From contig CM043953.1 of the NCBI GenBank assembly GCA_014529385.2, positions 96,227,342 through 96,291,341 on the forward strand: a stretch of 64,000 nucleotides of DNA, in the 5' to 3' direction. The notes below the pieces were generated by a model. It was not told the origin of the DNA, did not search any database, and worked only from the letters and a program-made list of their open reading frames with translations. This DNA comes from Adiantum capillus-veneris. Lineage: Eukaryota; Streptophyta; Polypodiopsida; Polypodiales; Pteridaceae. Shown piece after piece: positions 57,491-64,000 of the stretch (positions are counted from its first letter, which is position 1; every line of letters starts with the position of its first letter). Position numbers and translations under genes: made by a program.

Positions 57491-57577
<87 letters not shown>
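57491..57577. repeat. Second compound (CT)n(CA)n microsatellite
   Basis: About 25 CT units then about 19 CA units, in the same order as the array at 57211. Confidence 0.95.
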
Positions 57578-57580
<3 letters not shown>

Positions 57581-58060
57581 CGCGAGCATTTTAAACAACA
57601 ATTTTTAAACTTTCTTGCAGGCATGATAATACACTATTGGATAATAATAACTCACGATCTATTTCATCCTTGATATGGATAGTCATAAACCTTGAGTAAA
57701 TATGATCACTATCTTAAAATAATCATGTAAGTATAGCAATAGTGGGATAAGGCAGATGCACTTCAAGCTCAATGTACATTCTTTGTTGAGCTAATATACC
57801 TGACAATTGTGAGGAAAAAAAGAAAGAAATAGGAGGAAATAATTTCAAGCACCCCATGTCTCTTTATCTCAATTTGCAATATGATTGCCAACCACAATAA
57901 TAGGTAGCCTTAGGGTTGAAGAATCCCTTATTGGACCTTCATTAGCCTACCTACGTAGCTAGTTATGTACAAAAGTAGTGGCCAATGTATGAATACTCGG
58001 CTACTGATTTGGGTGAACGTTGTGCCTTTTCATGGCTTCCACGATTTAATCTTCATGTTG

Positions 58061-58424
58061 CATAATTATCGCCACTCCAGATGAAGCAACATTCCCTTAC
58101 AAGACCCATCAAGGCATGATGCACAGTGGAGGAGCTAATGAAAAGGCTCATGCCTAGTAGCCCATAGATGCATGGGGAAGGTACGAGCAGCCACAAATGT
58201 TGCTAGAGGATGAGTAGAAGAGCGAGATGAAGCTACAAGTTGCATCATTATCACCACTCCAAATGAGGCAACTTGCCCTTGCAAGACCCATTAGGGCATG
58301 ATGCACAATTGATGACATGATGATGAGGATCATGTCCACTAGCCCATAGGTGCAAGAGGAAGGCACGAGCGGCCACAAATCCTGTTAGAGGATGAGCTGA
58401 CAAGCTAGATAAGACATTGCTAGC
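58061..58424. repeat. 182-bp tandem duplication, noncoding
   Basis: The unit starting CATAATTATCGCCACTCC (58061) recurs as CATCATTATCACCACTCC (58243) and continues in parallel through GGCATGATGCACA and CACAAATCCTG. The copies differ by roughly 15 percent by eye. No coding frame is shared by both. Confidence 0.75.
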
Positions 58425-59640
58425 CCATCTGAGTGTAATGATGAAGGTGCAAACATGCTAGACTTGGGAGTGAATGTAATTGAAGAGAATCAATAAAGGT
58501 GAGGTGGAGCAATATGCATGCGGTGAGGGAAAACTTGATAGCATCCTCCACAATCAATGACTCTTTAATTATAAGCATGGTAGCCTCAACCTCACCTCCA
58601 ACCCCTTCGACCCTTCTCTGCAAAAGCTTTTGCAATCCATGCATCCCCAACCAGACCATGCATCTTAAAATTGTGTTTGGTAATGCAAGTTGAAACCGCT
58701 TGGTGATGACCTGTTGAATGAGTGTTAGCTGCTCAGCTAACAAGAGCCGAAGAAAGAGCATTAAAAGGGATGACACTCATTTTTTAAATCCATTTGATTG
58801 TATTAAACCCCTTCCTATTACTGAGAAATCCCGCAAATTCCAAATCCATTGTAATATAATTGATTGCCAACAAGTCTAAAGCGGTTGAGGACCTCCAAGT
58901 TTGTAATCATATGCAGTTTTAAAGCTTTGTATTGAGCCCAAATAGCTAGGAATCCATTCTTTGAACCTTGGTTAAGGTATAAAATCCAACTTTTGTAATT
59001 AAAAACCTAAGTTTTTGGATAATAAAAGTAAGCGTTTGGTGGAATAGGTAGAGCATGTCTAGAAGAAGCCATAGAGTGCTTAGGGCTCCAAAATAGGTTG
59101 ATTATCTTATGCACAATTTTGTCCAAGTGTTATAAATAACATTTGAATACACAAGATCGCTAAGGATACTCTTCTCGTACTATAAGGCATAAAGTTTTGT
59201 TGCATTCAAAGACTCGTAGCTATGCCAAATCACTGGATCAAGCTTGCGGTAAAAAAAGTAGCTTTTGATGTCTGACACACAAGTTTGATGTTGAAATAGA
59301 AAGGAGTGACTTAGCCTTGGATTTTTTGGAAGATTATCTATCTCTTGTTTTGTTTGCACGTGCTATCTTACATATTTCCTATTGGGCGCCCCGAAGTAGA
59401 AATTGATTTCAATTTTTGCAACATTGAATAACTTTGCACGAGGGTATTTTGATATAAAATCTATACAACAAACCACATATTGTATTGATTCCACTTTGCA
59501 CCATGGTCCATAAGTAATGAGAGAGGAGTCATGAGCGAGGAGGGGTCGAAGCATTGGTGGACCCTCCTCCACAGCAACCACCACCTCCACCTGACGATTA
59601 CCGAGATCGGCGAGTGCGCCTGTGCAAACACTTACAGGCC
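58425..59640. other. No gene seen
   Basis: Sequence between the tandem duplication and the transposase 3' end. Short frames (58420-58776, 59363-59590) carry no recognised motif. I could not find a CACTA terminal repeat here. Confidence 0.4.
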
Positions 59641-59664
59641 TAGGCCTCGACTAGTGAGGCATCA

Positions 59665-60754
59665 TCAATAAGATATTGCACCGTACATCGTATCTATCTC
59701 TAATTGCATACATAACTCTGCCCCAACTCGTTCTGGCAGATTGTCTTCATCCATTGCATCTTCATCTACAAGTGTCAATTCTGCCTCATCTGCGTCATCT
59801 CTCGTATATCTGTCAGCTTCCTCTACCATACCTTCGTCCTCCTCATCTAATGTCACTGCAGTATGAACGTCGTCTGACCTACTTTCCTGCAGGATCTCTT
59901 GCCCTTCAAATACTTGTTTATTTCTTGGAGCAACCTGAACCACAAACCACCATTGTCGTTCTCGAGGGTCCGGTACAAAGACCACTTGCTCACAATGTTT
60001 GGGGAGAGCAAATGTGTCCCTCGCATCTGTCCAAACCTTTGTAGAGTCTATTTGCACAAGCTTGTTTCCATCTCTCCGTACCGTTGCATTGCGACCATAA
60101 GTAATAACCTAAAACCACTTCACATCCAACAAAAACATCTCAAACCACCTGAAGCTGACTTTCAAGATATCTGACACCAGACCACAGTAATCCAGGTTGC
60201 TAGTGCTCTCATTCGTGTCTCTGGCAGCACTGGCCCTGCTCTTTTGCATGAAACTAACCATTACCCCACTGTCAAACGTGTTTCTTATGCTATCAATTTG
60301 TTGTGTTCTGAAATGCTTTCCATGCGACCACAGTGCCATGTATGTGTGATAGTTCCAGTCACATCCAATAGCCAGCTCCTCCTCTTCTAGAGATATTGGT
60401 TCTCCGATCTGTTGAGCTGCTCTCACTGTCTTGGCCAACCATGCCATTGTAGGGAATTCGGGTAGAGGAGCAAGATAGTCTGGCAAGGGTAAGCCTTTAG
60501 TCGTTCGGCTTCGCCTGAAATTGTGTCGCTCCCTATTGCGTCTCTTCTTCGTACCTTTCAAGCCATTTTTGCTTCGGCGCTGAATTTAGTATACAGAACT
60601 TCATGATTTTTTATCACATGGCGTCGTTCATTGTCTTCGACACCCCTTGCACTTGCGGCTTCTCTCCCACCAGTCTTGCATCCTCCTCATCGCTCCACAG
60701 TCGAGGAATTTCTGGGTCAAAAACGGATAGAAATTTGGTCGTCAAGACAAGAGT
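59665..60754 (-). pseudogene. CACTA transposase C-terminal part (DUF4216)
   Basis: From the solo LTR leftwards the frame reads LTTKFLSVFDPEIPRLWSDE, then 60109-60561 with DYLAPLPEFPTMAWLAKTV, WNYHTYMALWSHGKHF and DYCGLVSDILKVSF ending FLLDVKWF-stop. The segment 59665-60057 continues with ALPKHCEQVVFVPDPRERQW and FVVQVAPRN, the DUF4216 core, and an Asp/Glu-rich tail. These domains always follow DUF4218 in TNP2 proteins. Their exact role in transposition is not known. The TAG at about 60108 and a frame change at about 60570 break it. Confidence 0.8.
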
Positions 60755-62375
60755 GTAATGGAATTTGCCTATTCAGTTGAGAATAGCGGAATTTAATGAG
60801 AGTACTTTCAAGAAATGATTTTTGAGCATAGCGGGTAGACATAATTGAAGATAGCAACATAATCATAGCAATTAGTTAACTTGGCATAGACAATACTTTT
60901 GCAAGAGAGAGAGTTTAGAGAACATGACAACAATTGAGGACCGGATTTATGTGGAGCCGGTCCCCCCTCCAATAGGCATTTGTATTATGATTTCTCCCAT
61001 AAAGAGAGACTTGTTACAATACAATCTTTGTGTTCCTTGTGACCTAGGTGATGCCATGAAGATGGAAGGCTTCATGCACCACAAACATAACATAAACTTG
61101 AAGAAAAAGCTTTAACTATCCCAAGCCTCAGTCCCAAGACCTCAAACACCTTCGAAGGTGGAGAGAGCTAGCAGGAATGAGGGTAGGGAAGAGGAAGAAG
61201 AAACATTTCGTAGGAGAAAGAATTAGTTCCTCACTTATCATACTCTTGTTGCTAGCATACATAATAGCATAGTAATGAAGAAGAAGGAGATGGCAAGCTT
61301 AAGCATTGAAGCATGGCTCTTGGTTGGATTTGCACTCCATAGCCAAGAGTGTTGGTGTAGGCTCTCAACCTCTACTTGCTTGGAGAGGGAGCTCTTGCAC
61401 TTGCATAGCACACAATGAGAGTGATTGTGAGTGTGTGTGGGTGAGTATACCCCCTAGGCACCCCCCTAGCTTGCTTGGGTCGACCCCCCCTTGTAGCTCA
61501 TGCCTGAAGCTCATTGGACCCCTCCAGGCCTAGCCAATCACAAGCAGGAGCCATTACAAGCAACATGGGTAGCCTTGGGACAAGTGTCCCCCTTTCCCCT
61601 TTGAGAGAGAGGACTTGATAAATGCTAAAACAACTAGATAATTCATGTAATTTATCATTGGACCCCTTTGAAGCTTAGCCAATAGGCTTCAAGCAACACA
61701 TGAAGGTAACATGGGTAGGGGCCTGACATGTTCCCTTGCTGCCTCTTCAAGTTGGGGCTTCCCTTGTGTGTGTGAGTGGGTGTTCTCTCTCTAGCTCCAG
61801 GAAAAGGGCTCGCCCCCCCTCTTGTAGGAATGATTTTGACTTTAGGTGATCAAGCACCTTACTCATCAAGCATGACAAAGCACTTGAACTAGGGGGTGTT
61901 CCCACAAGCATCTCAGGCAAGCTTCTCAAAGCACCTCAAGTACCTTAATCATGCAGCAAGTCAAGCACCTCAAGCATGGAGCCAGTCAAGCACCTCAAGA
62001 ATCTTAATCAAGCACCTCAAGCATGAAAAACACCTCAAGCATGACAAGCACCTCAAGCAGGACAAGCACCTCGAGCTTGGGCCGGGTTCCCACCTCAAGC
62101 TCAGCCCTAGCTTACTTAAGGTCAAAAGGACTTTTACACACATTTATTGGAGGTCTTCAATGAAGCTAACCCTAAGGTCTTATGCTCCATTGGTTAGCCT
62201 TGCTCTTTGATAGACCATCTCCCTTTTGGGCCCCTTTACATTGGCCCCGTGTTGAGATAGATCTAAAAGCACATACGTATATCTTAACACTTGTTCCCGT
62301 TTATTCTCCCACATTAATTGATCAATTTAATATGAGAAAATCATTTGGGTTAGTTAGATATTAGATTTTATGACA
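60755..62375 (-). repeat. Solo family-A LTR inside the CACTA transposase
   Basis: On the minus strand it runs from TGTCATAAAATCTAATATC to ...CCATTACA, with TG...CA ends, flanked by AGAG on both sides (60751-60754 and 62376-62379). No gag-pol adjoins it, so recombination between two LTRs removed the body. Taking it out, with one AGAG, restores a continuous minus-strand transposase frame across the site, apart from one nearby TAA. It contains a private minisatellite at about 61900-62095. Confidence 0.88.
61900..62095. repeat. Minisatellite in the solo LTR
   Basis: About ten degenerate copies of a 15-20-bp motif, AAGCACCTCAAGCATG, in tandem. The other family-A LTRs in this window lack it at the matching place, so it arose in this copy. 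Confidence 0.75.
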
Positions 62376-63941
62376 AGAGACTCTTACACCAGCCATCCTT
62401 CTGCCATGGTCCCCTCTGGATGCGCTTTTTGGCGACCAAAACCCTTAAGTGTTTTCATGAACCGCTCTAGAAAGAACATCCAACGGCTGTGGAGTGTACC
62501 TGCCACTGCAACCTCATCTACTACGTGGACGAGCAAGTGCATTTGGATAGTTAGGCAGCTCGTGGGTAGATACTTCTCAATCATGCAAACTGCCTCAATG
62601 GAGTTAGCCCTTGCGACTGCCATAGATTCCTTCTGTATCTCCTTAGAAGATATCCACCGCACTAGCTCTGAAATCTTGTATATGGAGGTCCGCAGTTCCT
62701 CCGTTAAACACCCCTTGATCGCAATTGGAAGAATGAATTGCAAGAACTTATGCCAGTTGTGCGATTTCAGTCCTGACAGTTGATCGTCACGGGTGAATGC
62801 TGTCTTGAGACATCGCATATATCCTGTTGGCATTCTGAACTCTGAAATCACCCTTTTAACTTGTCGCTCTTCACTTTTTAGCAATACCCATGGCGCTATT
62901 GGAAGTTTTGTTTGGCCAGCTGCATTGGTGAAAGGTCACAGCTCTAGCATCTTTCCAACTGACTGCAAATCATCTCGTGAAGCTCAGTTCTCTTTCATTC
63001 CCATGATTGTCTTCCAGAGGAGCTCTCCCACATTCTTGAATATATGCATTGGATCCAGAAAATGGTTAATTAGTAGATCACCCCAGTACGGCAATGTATG
63101 GAGAATGGACAAACGTTTCAGTCCTGGAACAGGTTGCCCCTCATGTTGCTCCCATCGGCGACGCCACTCTTGTACATGCATAGGACGACATTCGACACGA
63201 CCAAGCTGACCTTCGCGCAAGTGATGGCCATCTGGAAGATAACAGTGATGGCGTCAGTGGATCTTTCGTAGAATGCCACCGCATGAACTTTGCAATGGAA
63301 CCACAACAAAACATGCTTTTTATCCTAGGAATAATAGGGAAATGCCGCAACACTTTAGCTGGCACTGTCTCGCCAACTGCATCTTGTTTGTAGTGCATTG
63401 CTCCGCACTTAGGACACGACAGACAATCTGTGAATTCATTGCGAAAAAGAATGCAATCATTTGGACATGCATGAATCTGGTGTAGTCCAAGCCAATTGAG
63501 GTCAATAGTTGCTTTGCGTCTGGCCTGGAGGGGAGCATTTCATTGCCAGCCGGGAGAAGTTGCTCCCGCAACAACCTGTTTAAGCCGCATTAATTAAAAA
63601 AGCTCTCCAAGCATGTCATCGTTGCAATCTCAATTGTAAATTACGTACCTAAACAAAGCAGTGATGCTTACATCTGACCACTCGTACACTGACTGAAGAT
63701 TCAAAAACGCTAGACAAGTACGAAGCACAGATATTTTGGCGCCTTCATAGATTGGTTGACGTGCAAACTTCCTCAACATGTCTTCATGAGATAGGCGCAC
63801 GGCTTCTGGTGCTGCTTCGTTAGCGTTCTCCTCTCTTGTCTGGAAGAAGGCATCCAGCATCTCCTCCATGCCGTCGTCTTCTATCTGTAAGCCCTTTTTT
63901 GCTTCCATCCTTGTCTCTATATTGGTCGGACCTTCACACAT
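62376..63941 (-). pseudogene. CACTA transposase N-terminal and central part (TNP2 core and DUF4218)
   Basis: The segment 63320-63574 and neighbouring frames show LPAGNEMLPSRPDAKQLLTSIG, in part, and an LGLDY-type stretch. After a shift they show MHYKQDAVGETVPAKVLRHF and PIIPRIKSMF, the TNP2 zinc-like region. The segment 62984-63220 has VECRPMHVQEWRRRW, ILHTLPYWGDLLINHF and DPMHIFKNVGELLWKT. DUF4218 (62384-62884) is open for 166 codons with LMRTD-type HNWHKFLQFILPIAI, MHLLVHVVDEV, SRWMFFLERFMKTLKG and PEGTMAEGWLV. Between KFMRWHSTKD (about 63270) and VECRPMHV (about 63200) most of the Transposase_21 catalytic region appears to be missing. Confidence 0.8.
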
Positions 63942-64000
63942 AATCCTTTTTCTCTCTCTCTCTTCAGATGTAGGTGCTATGTCGCAAAAATCAATGCCCG

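Larger units (their letters stand above)
59665..63941 (-). mobile_element. CACTA (En/Spm) transposon, TNP2-type transposase relic, split by a solo LTR
   Basis: Minus-strand segments appear in TNP2 order from right to left: N-terminal region (63630-63941 and 63320-63574), the PYW-DLL-DPMHIFKNV block (62984-63220), DUF4218 (62384-62884), the solo LTR (60755-62375), the inter-domain linker (60109-60754) and DUF4216 (59880-60120), ending with an acidic tail at 59665. The element continues past the right edge. Terminal repeats were not found. Several frameshifts, at least two stops and an internal deletion make it inactive. Confidence 0.85.

Noticed and set aside
57154-57673. Two ORFs with Ser-Leu and Thr-His repeats
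   Set aside because: They are translations of CT/CA microsatellites with no other protein-like sequence.
61896-62210. 104-codon Lys/His-rich ORF
   Set aside because: It is created by the AAGCACCTCAAGCATG minisatellite inside the solo LTR.

Overview
This is a window from a land-plant nuclear genome with a large, repeat-dominated architecture. No bacterial, organellar or phage-type gene organisation is visible. Most of the 64 kb consists of nested and broken transposable elements: Ty3/gypsy and Ty1/copia retrotransposons, a CACTA DNA transposon, MITEs and a HUH-endonuclease (Rep-type) relic. One host gene is convincing: a five-exon 11S-globulin-like (legumin-type) storage-protein gene at 48274-50360 (-). 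Short introns, the retrotransposon load and a Rep-type HUH relic would fit a large-genome vascular plant such as a fern, but that placement is weak and no species can be named.

Layout, left part. A minus-strand gypsy element (family A, copy A1) runs off the left edge and ends at its 5' LTR (3604-5194). A copia element (copia-A1, 5351-10530, TSD GCTTT) follows. Both sit inside a larger and older minus-strand gypsy element (family C), whose pieces are at 5195-5345, 10536-15073, about 19599-22850 and 28316 to about 31300. Gypsy C was also hit by a plus-strand gag-only LTR element (D, 15074 to about 19598), a MITE (21344-21630) and a second, fairly complete copia element (copia-B, 22856-28310, TSD CTAAT).

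Middle part. A decayed plus-strand gag fragment (31330-31660) and a MITE with a perfect 8-bp target duplication (32267-32512) precede a plus-strand family-A gypsy copy (A2). Its LTR is 33256-34714 and its gag is split into 34715 to about 35590 and 44985-46480. The intervening 9.4 kb holds a pyrimidine-rich tract, palindromic foldback repeats with long C runs (37960-38800), another MITE relic, and a dead copia-A copy (41609-44848).

Right part. Repeats related to each other lie on both sides of the 11S-globulin gene. A second copy of that gene's promoter and first codons (about 52568-52830) is fused to a truncated family-A LTR (51787 to about 52567), so a tandem paralogue has apparently been destroyed. 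Then come a broken HUH-endonuclease gene (53180-54789, -), the 3' end of another copia-A copy (55099-55933, -), a second 8-bp-TSD MITE (56644-56850), microsatellites, and a CACTA TNP2-type transposase (59665-63941, -). A solo family-A LTR with a short target duplication splits the CACTA gene. Essentially all TE genes carry stops or frameshifts. The single ORF of element D (15146-17119) is the exception, being open for 657 codons.
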